Assembly: GCF_010729305.1 (NCBI RefSeq)
Contig: NZ_AP022574.1
Span: 4,836,001 to 4,900,000, forward strand
Direction of reading: 5' to 3'
Source of the DNA: Mycolicibacterium psychrotolerans
GTDB lineage: Bacteria; Actinomycetota; Actinomycetes; Mycobacteriales; Mycobacteriaceae
Length of the DNA: 64,000 nucleotides
The position numbers were made by a program, and so were the translations under genes. Shown here piece by piece: positions 23,580-31,536 of this stretch; within the stretch, counting starts at the first letter, position 1, and each line of letters opens with the position of its first letter. Below the pieces are notes generated by a model, which saw only the letters and a program-made list of their open reading frames with translations, did no database searches and was not told where the DNA came from.

Positions 23580-26500
23580 TCAGTTCTCCCGCTCAGCGAG
23601 CATCGGGTAGGGACCACCCCAATGACGCCGGTACCCTGTCGCCTCGCAGGCCATCGCGTACTCCGCGGCAAGCTGCTCGTAGGCGGGACGGTCGTCGCGC
23701 GCGGACGCGAGCAGGGCGCGAATCCTGATGGTCCACAAGTCCATCGGCGCGGTCATCGGGATGTTCAGGTGCCATTGTTCGAGCACCCTCTCCGCTTCGA
23801 GCAGGTCGCACGGTCGTCCGCGGTGGATCAACAGTTCGCACAGTGTTTCCGCCGGGCATCCCAGGTGGAGCAACGGCGCGTCTCGGGTGTGCAGCGTCGT
23901 CAGTCGTCGCATCGAGTCGATGGCTTCGTCCCGGTGACCGTCTCGAGCAGCCTCTCTGGCCAGTTGTGTTCCGGTGATCGCCAGCGCGAACGACTGCAGG
24001 TTGTGGGCGGTGATGCCGGCTTCGGCGCTTCGGAGGAGGTCGAAAGCCTCCTCGCGGCAAGGTCTTTCGGACTGAATCAGCAGCGTCGCGTAGGTCCACT
24101 GTGCGGCGATGATGCCGAACCGGTCACCGAAGGATTCCGCCCGCGCCAGGTGCTCCCTCATCTCCTCCACCAGATCATCGGCGACATAGAGGCCCATCAC
24201 CGCCAGCATGCCCCAGTACAGAGAGACGGTCGAGAAGCTCGCGGGCGACATGACGCGTACCAACTCGGTCGCCAGACGGATATGACCGACACCGCGCTCG
24301 CGATCGCCCAGGCACACCTCACAGAGGCCGGTGATCGCGTAGGCAACCGCTCGATCGATGGACGGCTGCTCGAGTTCGAGCGCGATGCTTCGTCCGACCA
24401 CCTCCATCGCCTCGCGGAACTCGCAGTTCACCAAGTGCGCGAATGCCAGCGCGGAATAGAGGATTTCAAGTTCCTGGACCGGAACCGGGCCGAGCGTGTC
24501 GAGCAGACCTGTCAGCTCGACCGCCAAGGGAATCGCTTCGGTGACCCGGTTGCTGTTGACGATGAAGGTGACGATGCGGCCGGCAAGAGCCAACGCCAGG
24601 GGGTGCCTGTCATCGGTATGTGCGGTGAGTTCGCGCAATTCGAGGAAACGCTGTTCGTTCTCCGGGTCGGCGCCGACGAAGAGTTCGGTGGACAGCAGCA
24701 TTGCTCGCGGTGCGATGCGGAGCGCGACGACGTCGTCACTGCCGGTGGGCAGCTCGTCTGCTACTCGCGCGGCACTCTTCCACTGCTGGCGCGCCGCGGA
24801 CATGTCGCGCATCCTCAGCCACTCGGCAGCCCGGAGATGCCAGCGACAGGCGGCCTCCAGTTCGCCGGCGGCCTCCAGGTGTGTGGCGATCATCGCGGCG
24901 TTCTCGTCCACACTGCCTCGGGCCTCGATGGCGGTCGCCAGTTGACGATGGGCCCGCGCGCGGTGTGTGCCCATCTGAGACTCGTAGGCCACGGTACGAA
25001 CCAGGGGATGACGGAAGCAGTACTTCTGTCTGGGGGTGAACTCGGTCTGGTCGATCAGCTCGGTGGCGACCAGTTCGGCGAGGTGTGCCGACGAAGCATC
25101 AGGGGTCAGTACCGCGAGAGTGTCGGTGTCGAACCGGGTACCGATGACCGCTGCGGCATTCAGCACCTCTTTGGCTTCCGGCTGGAGTCGGTCGATGCGC
25201 GCGGCGAGAACCGCCTGCACCGTCACCGGCACGCCGAGGTCAGCGGCGTCGCCGACGAGCCGGTACTTGCCCCGGCCGCCGACCAGCACACCCCGACCGA
25301 CCAGATCGCGCACGATCTCCTCGACGAAGTACGGGTTGCCCGCTGCCACCCGGGCAACGCGGGCCGCGAGGCTTCGCATCGTGTCGTCGTTCCCGAGCAG
25401 ATTGACGGCGAGATCGACGGTCAGCGAGGCGTTCAGTGGCGCGAGGGGGATCGTCACACCCGAGTGCTGCAGCAGTATCCCGCGGTACTCCGGTCGGTGG
25501 GTCGCCACGAAGATCGCCGACGCCGAACCCATTTCGGCGGCGAACTCGGACAGCACCGCCTCACTGGCCGCATCCAGCCAGTGCACGTCCTCGACGACGA
25601 TGACCAACCGACCGGGGCGGCGCCGGACGAACCGTCTGATCGTCTCTGCCAGGCGGTGTCGCCGGCCGTCGGCGCCGACGTGCAGCGCCGGCCAGGTCGC
25701 GTCGGTCAAGCCCATGGCCTCGAAGACGATCTGCGCGTCGGTCGAGCGCATGGGCAACTGTGCCAGCACCCGCTCGCGCGCATCGTCATTGCCGAGACCG
25801 TCGACGCCGAACATCGCGCGCAAGGTTCGAGACAGCGCGCGGAACGCGACGGGCATCGACTGCGCATCACATCCGGTCAGGACCACAGCCGCGCCGGCGG
25901 TGCTGGCGCGGCGACAGAACTCCTCGACCAAGCGGCTCTTTCCGACGCCGGGCGGGCCGACCACGGTGACGAGATCTCCTCCGCGGCCGCCCTCGACCAG
26001 AGAGCACAGCCGGTCGAGTTCCGCATCGCGGCCCAACATCGCTGCTTCGTTGCGGCCCAGCACCATTCGGCCGGCATTGACCCCGATCAGGCGGCGAGCC
26101 ACAACAGGATCCCGTTGCCCCTTGATGCGCACCTCTACAGCGGGACCCATTCGCGTGGCCCGCTCGACGAGGTCGGCCGTGGTGGCCGAGCAGAGCACTC
26201 CGCCCGGCGGTGCCGCCGCCTCCATGCGCTGGGCCATCCCGACGGCATGGCCGATCGCGGTGTACCGGCCGGGACCCGACCCGATCTCACCGACCACGAC
26301 GGCGCCGGAGTTCAGGCCGACCCGTAGTGCCAGACCGACGCCGTCACGACGTGAGATCTCCGCGGAGAGCGCCTCGGCCACCGACTGGATCTCCAACGAG
26401 GCGATACACGCCCGCAGCGCATGGTCCTCGAGCGCCACGGGTGCGCCGAACATCGCCATCAGTCCGTCGCCGGTGAACGTGTCGGCAGTGCCCTGGTAGC

Positions 26501-26750
26501 GCTGCACGACGGCGGCGCAACGATTGAACAGCTCGTTCATGATCTCGCGATAACGCTCGGGGTCGAGGTCTGCGGCCAGCCTCATGGAACCGACCACATC
26601 GGCGAACAACACCGTCACGTGTTTGTGTTCGCCCGGCGCCGGGCCGGCGCGCACCGGCGATCCACAGACATCGCAGAACCGCGAGCGGGCCCGCAGGTCG
26701 TTGCCGCACGACCCGCACGAAGCGACCCTCTCGACCTCCGGCCCGGCCAT
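23580..26750 (-). CDS. Class III cyclase - AAA ATPase - TPR signalling protein
   Basis: 1056 residues from ATG 26750. Domains in order: a zinc ribbon (CGSCGN...FCDVCG, about 12-30); a class III nucleotide cyclase (VTVLFADVVGSM with metal Asp, then TFTGDGLMAMFG with the second Asp, about 44-215); an AAA/NACHT-like ATPase (GPPGVGKSR near 268, VIVVEDVHWLD near 385); and a long helical TPR-like C-terminus. Relatives in mycobacteria (Rv1358/Rv2488c type) end in a LuxR helix-turn-helix, but none is seen here. It may make cAMP or only sense nucleotides. It lies upstream of, and is probably cotranscribed with, the glycosyltransferase. Confidence 0.88.
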   Translation of the reverse strand: MAGPEVERVASCGSCGNDLRARSRFCDVCGSPVRAGPAPGEHKHVTVLFADVVGSMRLAADLDPERYREIMNELFNRCAAVVQRYQGTADTFTGDGLMAMFGAPVALEDHALRACIASLEIQSVAEALSAEISRRDGVGLALRVGLNSGAVVVGEIGSGPGRYTAIGHAVGMAQRMEAAAPPGGVLCSATTADLVERATRMGPAVEVRIKGQRDPVVARRLIGVNAGRMVLGRNEAAMLGRDAELDRLCSLVEGGRGGDLVTVVGPPGVGKSRLVEEFCRRASTAGAAVVLTGCDAQSMPVAFRALSRTLRAMFGVDGLGNDDARERVLAQLPMRSTDAQIVFEAMGLTDATWPALHVGADGRRHRLAETIRRFVRRRPGRLVIVVEDVHWLDAASEAVLSEFAAEMGSASAIFVATHRPEYRGILLQHSGVTIPLAPLNASLTVDLAVNLLGNDDTMRSLAARVARVAAGNPYFVEEIVRDLVGRGVLVGGRGKYRLVGDAADLGVPVTVQAVLAARIDRLQPEAKEVLNAAAVIGTRFDTDTLAVLTPDASSAHLAELVATELIDQTEFTPRQKYCFRHPLVRTVAYESQMGTHRARAHRQLATAIEARGSVDENAAMIATHLEAAGELEAACRWHLRAAEWLRMRDMSAARQQWKSAARVADELPTGSDDVVALRIAPRAMLLSTELFVGADPENEQRFLELRELTAHTDDRHPLALALAGRIVTFIVNSNRVTEAIPLAVELTGLLDTLGPVPVQELEILYSALAFAHLVNCEFREAMEVVGRSIALELEQPSIDRAVAYAITGLCEVCLGDRERGVGHIRLATELVRVMSPASFSTVSLYWGMLAVMGLYVADDLVEEMREHLARAESFGDRFGIIAAQWTYATLLIQSERPCREEAFDLLRSAEAGITAHNLQSFALAITGTQLAREAARDGHRDEAIDSMRRLTTLHTRDAPLLHLGCPAETLCELLIHRGRPCDLLEAERVLEQWHLNIPMTAPMDLWTIRIRALLASARDDRPAYEQLAAEYAMACEATGYRRHWGGPYPMLAEREN

Positions 26751-26835
26751 CCCCCGTCTTCCCCGCTACTCAGTACTGACATGATCCCGCGCCGGGCGGG
26801 CGGGCGGGCCCGCAATGCGGATATTGGCGCCCGGG

Positions 26836-27834
26836 TCAGAACCCGTCGTGCACGACCACCCGGGTCCGGCCGGTGACCCCACCTGCGATGATCGTCTCGA
26901 GAACCTCGTCGACCCGCAGCACCGGAATGTCGCGGGTGATGCGGCTCAGATGGCGCGGCGCCAGGTCCGACTCGAGCCGCGCCCAGACCTCGCGGCGCCG
27001 GTCGATGGGCAGCAGCACCGAGTCGATGCCGGCCAGGGTCACGCCGCGCAGGATGAACGGCATGACCGTCGCCGGCAGCTCGGGGGATCCGGCCAGGCCC
27101 GAAATCGCCGCCACGCCACCGTATTTCATGGTGCTCAACGCGTAGGCGAGGGTGGTGCCGCCGACGCAGTCGACGACCGCCGCCCAGTGAGCTTTGCCCA
27201 GCGCACGCACTTTCTCGTCCGGACCGGGCACCCGGTCGATCACTTCGGCGGCGCCGAGGTCACGCAGCAGATCGTGCGCCTCCGCTTTGCCGGTGGAGGC
27301 CACGACCTCGTAGCCCAGTCCGGCCAGCAGGTCGACGCTGACGCTGCCCACTCCGCCCGTCGCGCCGGTCACCAGGACGGGACCGTCACCCGGTTCGATG
27401 CCGTGCCGGCCAAGTGCGGCCACGCTCATGGCCGCGGTGAACCCGGCCGTCCCGATGGCCGCCGCGTCCGCGGTGCTCAGCGAGGTGAGCTTGACCAGAT
27501 AGTCCGCGGGATACCGGGCGACCTGGGCGTAACCACCGTGCCGGCCGGTGCCGATGTCCTGCCCGTGCGCGAACACCGCGTCGCCGGCGGAGAAGTCCGG
27601 GGAGGCGCTCGAGGTCACCGTTCCGGCGACGTCGATGCCGGGGATCAACGGATACGAGCGGGCCACCCCGCCCTTCGGTGTGACGGCGAGGGCGTCCTTG
27701 TAGTTGACACTCGAGTATTCGACGCGGATCTCCACGTCGCCGTCCGGGAGGAACGATTCGCTCACCACCTCGTGGCGCAGCACGATGCCGCCCTCGCCGT
27801 CCTCGTGCGCCACCATCGCGTTGATCTCGGTCAT
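26836..27834 (-). CDS. YhdH/AcuI-type NADPH-dependent acryloyl-CoA/quinone reductase
   Basis: 332 residues from ATG 27834 (GTG 27843 possible). It is a zinc-free medium-chain dehydrogenase/reductase: VEYSSVNYKDALAVTPKGGV and YPLIPGIDVAGTV at the N-terminus, the NADPH motif VLVTGATGGVGSVSVDLLAG near 150, and STMKYGGVAAISGLAGSPEL. These are signatures of the YhdH/YhfP family, whose member AcuI reduces acryloyl-CoA to propionyl-CoA. No ribosome site precedes the start. It is downstream of the antigen 85 gene on the same strand but separated by a strong hairpin, so it is likely a separate unit. The physiological substrate is uncertain. Confidence 0.88.
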   Translation of the reverse strand: MTEINAMVAHEDGEGGIVLRHEVVSESFLPDGDVEIRVEYSSVNYKDALAVTPKGGVARSYPLIPGIDVAGTVTSSASPDFSAGDAVFAHGQDIGTGRHGGYAQVARYPADYLVKLTSLSTADAAAIGTAGFTAAMSVAALGRHGIEPGDGPVLVTGATGGVGSVSVDLLAGLGYEVVASTGKAEAHDLLRDLGAAEVIDRVPGPDEKVRALGKAHWAAVVDCVGGTTLAYALSTMKYGGVAAISGLAGSPELPATVMPFILRGVTLAGIDSVLLPIDRRREVWARLESDLAPRHLSRITRDIPVLRVDEVLETIIAGGVTGRTRVVVHDGF

Positions 27835-27873
27835 GACCGCCACAGTAGCCAGGCTTCCCGGGACACGAAGAAT

Positions 27874-27898
27874 CCCCCGGCCGCAACCGGGCCGGGGG
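27874..27898 (-). terminator. GC-rich hairpin after the antigen 85 gene
   Basis: CCCCCGGCC (27874-27882) and GGCCGGGGG (27890-27898) form a perfect 9-bp stem with a 7-base loop, 27 bases past the stop of the mycolyltransferase gene. There is only a short T-poor tail on the minus strand, as is common for mycobacterial terminators. Confidence 0.7.
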
Positions 27899-27924
27899 GC
27901 TTCGTCGAGTGCTGCGTCGGGCGG

Positions 27925-28902
27925 TTACCCGATGAGGTGGGTGATGAGATCCGGCTTCATCGCCTGGAGTTCACGTCCCCAGTACGCCCAGTTGTGCGTG
28001 CCGTTGTTGGGGAAGTTGAACACCCCGTTGTTGCCACCGGCGGCGACGTAGTTGTCCTGGAACGTTCTGTTGGTCTTGATGGTCAGACCCTCGAGGAACG
28101 TGGCAGGCAGGTCGCCGCCGCCCAGTTCGTTGGGCTGGCCGTTGCCGCAGTACACCCAGATGCGGGTGTTGTTGGCGACCAGGTTCGGGATCTGCACCAT
28201 CGGGTCGTTGTACTTCCAGGCCGGATCGGTCTCGGCCGGGCCCCACATGTCGTTGGCCTTGTAGCCGCCGGCGTCACCCATCGAGATGTTGATCAGGAAC
28301 GGCCACCAGCCCTCGGAGGGGTTCAGGAAGCCCGACATCGAACCGGCGTAGGTGAACTGGGCCGGGTGGTGGGCGGCCAGCACCAGCGAGGCGCTACCGG
28401 CCATCGACAGACCGACCGCGGCGCTGCCCGTGGATTTGACCTGACGCTCGGAGGCCAGGAAGTTCGGCAGCTCCTGGGTCAGGAAGGTCTCCCAGTTGTA
28501 GGTCAGGCAGCCTGCCTTGCCGCAGGCCGGCTTGTACCAGTTGGCGTAGAAGCTCGACTGGCCACCGACCGGCATCACGACGGAGAGGCCCGAGTCCAGG
28601 TACCACTCGAACGCCTGGGTGTTGATGTCCCAGCCGTTGAAGTCGTCCTGGGCGCGCAGGCCGTCGAGCAGGTAGAGCGCCGGCGAGTTCGGGCCGCCGC
28701 TCTGGAACTGCACCTTGATGTCGCGGCCCATCGACGGCGACGGCACCATCAGGTACTCGACCGGCAGGCCGGGCCGGGAGAAGGCCCCGGCGGTCGCCGA
28801 ATTGCCGGTCAGGCCGATGACGCCAGGCAGCAGAATCGCGGCGAACGCGGCCATGCCGAGGCGGCGCGCCCAGGGCCCGCGAATCCTGTCAAGAAGTCTC
28901 AT
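27925..28902 (-). CDS. Antigen 85 family mycolyltransferase
   Basis: 325 residues from ATG 28902 (an in-frame ATG at 28920 is possible). Secreted esterase that moves mycolic acids onto trehalose and arabinogalactan. A signal peptide (RRLGMAAFAAILLPGVIGLTG, cleavage near SATAGA) precedes the mature start FSRPGLPVEYLMVPS. The nucleophile motif GLSMAGSA, the disulfide pair CGKAGC, the GWWPF region and the active-site histidine in GTHNWAYWG are all present, so it should be active. I cannot tell which fbp paralogue (A, B or C) it is. It is transcribed from a long upstream region of its own. Confidence 0.93.
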   Translation of the reverse strand: MRLLDRIRGPWARRLGMAAFAAILLPGVIGLTGNSATAGAFSRPGLPVEYLMVPSPSMGRDIKVQFQSGGPNSPALYLLDGLRAQDDFNGWDINTQAFEWYLDSGLSVVMPVGGQSSFYANWYKPACGKAGCLTYNWETFLTQELPNFLASERQVKSTGSAAVGLSMAGSASLVLAAHHPAQFTYAGSMSGFLNPSEGWWPFLINISMGDAGGYKANDMWGPAETDPAWKYNDPMVQIPNLVANNTRIWVYCGNGQPNELGGGDLPATFLEGLTIKTNRTFQDNYVAAGGNNGVFNFPNNGTHNWAYWGRELQAMKPDLITHLIG

Positions 28903-29238
28903 ACGGTCAATTCCATCCATCTTCGGTGTACCGCCCGAGGCGGTTCGTCCTGCGTTTCCCGTGCGGTCGCCGACACCACAGCGATGTCTTCACCGCGCTG
29001 TGACGCCACCCCGAATCAGATGATCCGACGGTGGGGTGGGCCGAGAAAAGGTTCAGTTGTAGCGGTTGCAGTAAAACATGCGGCACCCACGGGACAAAGC
29101 CCGGCCACGGCGAACACCGCCAAAACCGGCCGCGTCGCGATGCTGACGCCGACGACAATCGCCGGCTTCGCGCGCGGACAAAGCACTGGCCCGTGCGTCG
29201 AACCCTGCATTACTACCGGAGCCGGCGCCGGTTGCGCA
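28903..29238. other. Intergenic region upstream of the antigen 85 and TetR genes
   Basis: No gene is supported here. On the minus strand a loose TACAAC -10 candidate (about 29061-29056) could serve the mycolyltransferase gene through a long leader, but I see no convincing -35. Open frames on both strands across this stretch have no family features. Confidence 0.4.
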
Positions 29239-29273
29239 GTGACCGCCGTCACAGTCCTCGGATTCAGTAGGCT
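29239..29273 (+). promoter_or_regulatory. Leaderless promoter and operator of the TetR gene
   Basis: TAGGCT (29268-29273) lies 6 bases before ATG 29280, consistent with a leaderless message. A perfect inverted repeat GTGAC-CGCC-GTCAC (29239-29252) sits around the -35 position and may be the regulator's own operator. Confidence 0.5.
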
Positions 29274-29279
29274 CTGCGG

Positions 29280-29843
29280 ATGACGAAGGGCGCGACGGGG
29301 TCTCGCAAGGTGTCCGTCGACGACTGGATCGACGCCGGCTATGCCCTGCTCGCCGAGGCCGGCATCGAGGCGCTCAAGCTGGACAGGCTCTGCGCGCACC
29401 TCGGCGTCACCAAGGGCAGTTTCTACTGGCACTTCACCGACATGGCCGCCTACCGCGCCGCTCTGGTGCAGGCGTGGGCCGAATTGCGGGATCGCGATCG
29501 CAGCGGCTTCGGCGAGCTCTCGGGCTTGGCGCCGCGGGACCGACTGGCGACGATGATGGCCGCGCTGCGGGCGGACCGCCAGCGCGCCCTGGAACGGGCC
29601 ATGCGGGAGTGGGCACGCACCGACCCCGCCGTGGCCGACAGCGTGCGCGCCGCCGACCACAAGGTCGTGGCGGCCGTCCGCAGGGCCTTCCAGGACGCCG
29701 GCTTCGACCGTGACGAGGCGGACATGCGGGCCAACGCGACGTTCGCCGCCGGCATCGGCTTCCTGCATCTCTCCGATGCGCCGTCCGGCGCCCGGTTGGC
29801 CGCCCAGCAGGAACGCTTCCTCGATGTGATGCTCGCGCTCTGA
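29280..29843 (+). CDS. TetR family regulator
   Basis: 187 residues. The N-terminal helix-turn-helix is clear (LKLDRLCAHLGVTKGSFYWHF), with the typical G-S-F-Y-W-H-F recognition region; the rest is a ligand-binding domain. It starts the catabolic cluster and reads in the same direction as the monooxygenase gene 34 bases downstream. It is therefore a good candidate to control the two related promoter/operator elements at 29840 and 31479. A second TetR gene (35940) is the alternative controller. Confidence 0.85.
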   Translation: MTKGATGSRKVSVDDWIDAGYALLAEAGIEALKLDRLCAHLGVTKGSFYWHFTDMAAYRAALVQAWAELRDRDRSGFGELSGLAPRDRLATMMAALRADRQRALERAMREWARTDPAVADSVRAADHKVVAAVRRAFQDAGFDRDEADMRANATFAAGIGFLHLSDAPSGARLAAQQERFLDVMLAL

Positions 29844-29866
29844 CCGCCCATACCAAAAAGTATGTT
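29840..29866 (+). promoter_or_regulatory. Promoter with palindrome before the monooxygenase gene
   Basis: CTGACC (29840-29845), a 15-base spacer and TATGTT (29861-29866) form a possible -35/-10 pair. A palindrome CATAC-N6-GTATG (29849-29864) covers the spacer. The stretch TGACCGCCC...AAAAGTA..TGT.AG is shared with the element at 31479-31508, suggesting common control. Confidence 0.5.
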
Positions 29867-29877
29867 AGCGTCGCGCC

Positions 29878-31047
29878 ATGCCGACGACCCTCACTACCGG
29901 AGCACCCGTCACCGCCGAGTTCGTCGCGCGACTGGCCGACCGGGCGGGCGAGGCCGAACGGCTGCGCCGCCTGCCCGCAGACACGGTGGCCGAGGCCACC
30001 GCGTCAGGCTTCTTCGATCTGCTGGTGCCGGCGCGGTTCGGAGGTACACAGGGCCCGTTCCCCGCCATCCTCGATCCCGTCCGCCGCATGGCGCACGGCT
30101 GCGCGTCGAGCGCCTGGACGCTCGGGTTCTACGCCCTCCACAACTGGATGCTCGCGCTCTTCGGCGAGCAGGCCCAGCAGGAGGCGTTCCAGACGCGTCC
30201 ATTTCTCGCGCCGGCGCCGCTGGCTCCGACCGGGCGGGGCGTGGGCTGTGACGGCGGGATCCGGCTCACCGGCCGTTGGTCATGGGCGACCGGGGTGATG
30301 GACGGCAATTGGATCATCGTCGGGGCGCTCTGCGAGGCCGGCGCGGACTCGATCCGGCCGATGCTGGCCCTGCTGCCGATCGACGAAGTGCACATCGAGG
30401 ACGTCTGGCACACCGACGGGATGCGCGCCACCGGCTCCAACGACGTGGTGATCGACGACGTGTTCGTCCCGGCCCATCGGCTGGTGGCGGTGTCCGACAT
30501 CTACACCGGCGCCGCACCCGGAGCGGCCGTCCACGACGGGCACACCTACCGCTGGCCGATGGTGCCCGCGCTCGCGCTGCTCGCGGCCATGCCGGCGCTC
30601 GGCAGCGCCGAGCGCGCCGCCGGGATCTACACCGACCGCCTCGCGCAGCGCTACCTCGCCTACGAGGGCGTCATGCAGAAGGACAAGCCCGTGGCCGCGA
30701 TTCGCCTCGGCGATGCGTCGGTCCGACTGCGCGCACTCCGCGCCCTGCTGTCCGACACGGTGGACGGCATCGAGGAGATCGTCGCGGCCGGCGATCCGGT
30801 GAGCCGTACGGTCCGCGGGCAGGCGCGCCTGGCGGCGGCGCACATCGTTCACGAATCCCGTGCGGTGATCAGCGGCCTGCTGGCATCGTCAGGGGCGAGT
30901 GCCCACTTCCTGGACCACCCGTTGCAGCGCATCAAGCGTGACGTCGACGTCATCGCCGGTCATGTCGTGTTCGATCACGACACCAGCCGCGAACTCGCCG
31001 GCGCGCTGAGCCTGGGCATACCGATCCCTCGCACCGCGATGGTGTGA
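29878..31047 (+). CDS. Group D (HsaA/HpaB-like) flavin monooxygenase
   Basis: 389 residues with an acyl-CoA-dehydrogenase fold but without ACAD active-site signatures. FFDLLVPARFGGTQGPFPAI, MAHGCASSAWTLGFYALHNW, RLTGRWSWATGV and DVWHTDGMRATGSNDVVIDDVF are the features of two-component flavin hydroxylases such as HsaA and related monooxygenases. These need reduced flavin from a partner reductase and hydroxylate phenol-type substrates. No classic flavin reductase is next door; the following gene is an F420/FMN-type protein. It may prepare an aromatic substrate for the dioxygenase at 31537, which is inferred from linkage only. Confidence 0.8.
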   Translation: MPTTLTTGAPVTAEFVARLADRAGEAERLRRLPADTVAEATASGFFDLLVPARFGGTQGPFPAILDPVRRMAHGCASSAWTLGFYALHNWMLALFGEQAQQEAFQTRPFLAPAPLAPTGRGVGCDGGIRLTGRWSWATGVMDGNWIIVGALCEAGADSIRPMLALLPIDEVHIEDVWHTDGMRATGSNDVVIDDVFVPAHRLVAVSDIYTGAAPGAAVHDGHTYRWPMVPALALLAAMPALGSAERAAGIYTDRLAQRYLAYEGVMQKDKPVAAIRLGDASVRLRALRALLSDTVDGIEEIVAAGDPVSRTVRGQARLAAAHIVHESRAVISGLLASSGASAHFLDHPLQRIKRDVDVIAGHVVFDHDTSRELAGALSLGIPIPRTAMV

Positions 31048-31066
31048 GGCACGCAAGGAGGATTCG

Positions 31067-31453
31067 ATGGCAGAGCTGCGCGACACCGTCACCACCTTCT
31101 TTCAGCGCACGATCGCGAACCCGGTGATGCGGCGCATGCCGTTCCAGACGCTGTTGGAGACGACCGGCCGCACGTCCGGCGTCGCGCGCCGGACCCCGGT
31201 GGGCGGCAGGCGTATCGGCGATCAGTTCTGGTTCGTCTCCGAGTTCGGCGACACGTCCCAGTACGTCCGCAACATCAAGGCGGATCCGCAGGTACGCGTA
31301 CGACTGAACGGCCGGTGGCACCGCGGCACAGCCCATCTGATGCCTGACGACGATCCGCAGGCGCGGATGCGGACCCTTCCGCGCTTCAACAACGTCGGGG
31401 TCCGCACGTTCGGGACGCGTCTGCTGACGGTCAGGGTCGATCTGGCCGACTGA
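31067..31453 (+). CDS. Ddn-like deazaflavin (F420)-dependent nitroreductase-family protein
   Basis: 128 residues from ATG 31067, with AAGGAGG at 31055-31061. It is a split-barrel protein of the family that includes Ddn. LLETTGRTSGVARRTPVGGRR, FWFVSEFGDTSQYVRNIKADPQV and RLNGRWHRGTAHLMPDDDP are diagnostic. Such proteins use F420H2 to reduce quinones or nitro compounds, and mycobacteria have many copies. It lies 19 bases after the monooxygenase and is likely cotranscribed, possibly providing reducing power or quinone protection during aromatic breakdown. Confidence 0.85.
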   Translation: MAELRDTVTTFFQRTIANPVMRRMPFQTLLETTGRTSGVARRTPVGGRRIGDQFWFVSEFGDTSQYVRNIKADPQVRVRLNGRWHRGTAHLMPDDDPQARMRTLPRFNNVGVRTFGTRLLTVRVDLAD

Positions 31454-31478
31454 GCGCGGACTGCGGGGCCCCGCCCCA

Positions 31479-31508
31479 TTGACCGCCCGCCGACATAAAA
31501 GTAATGTC
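31479..31508 (+). promoter_or_regulatory. Promoter and operator of the dioxygenase operon
   Basis: TTGACC (31479-31484), a 17-base spacer and TAATGT (31502-31507) make the best -35/-10 pair seen in this window. The inverted repeat GACAT-N7-ATGTC (31492-31508) overlaps the -10, so a bound repressor would block it. Confidence 0.6.
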
Positions 31509-31536
31509 AGTTTCACTTTCGATGGAGGAGTGCGCT

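Noticed and set aside
23571..26327. 918-codon open frame on the plus strand
   Set aside because: It is antisense to the cyclase/ATPase gene, whose domains are unambiguous. The plus-strand product has no recognisable fold; long antisense frames are common at this GC content.
26815..29283. 822-codon open frame on the plus strand
   Set aside because: Antisense to the YhdH-type and antigen 85 genes. No protein motif.
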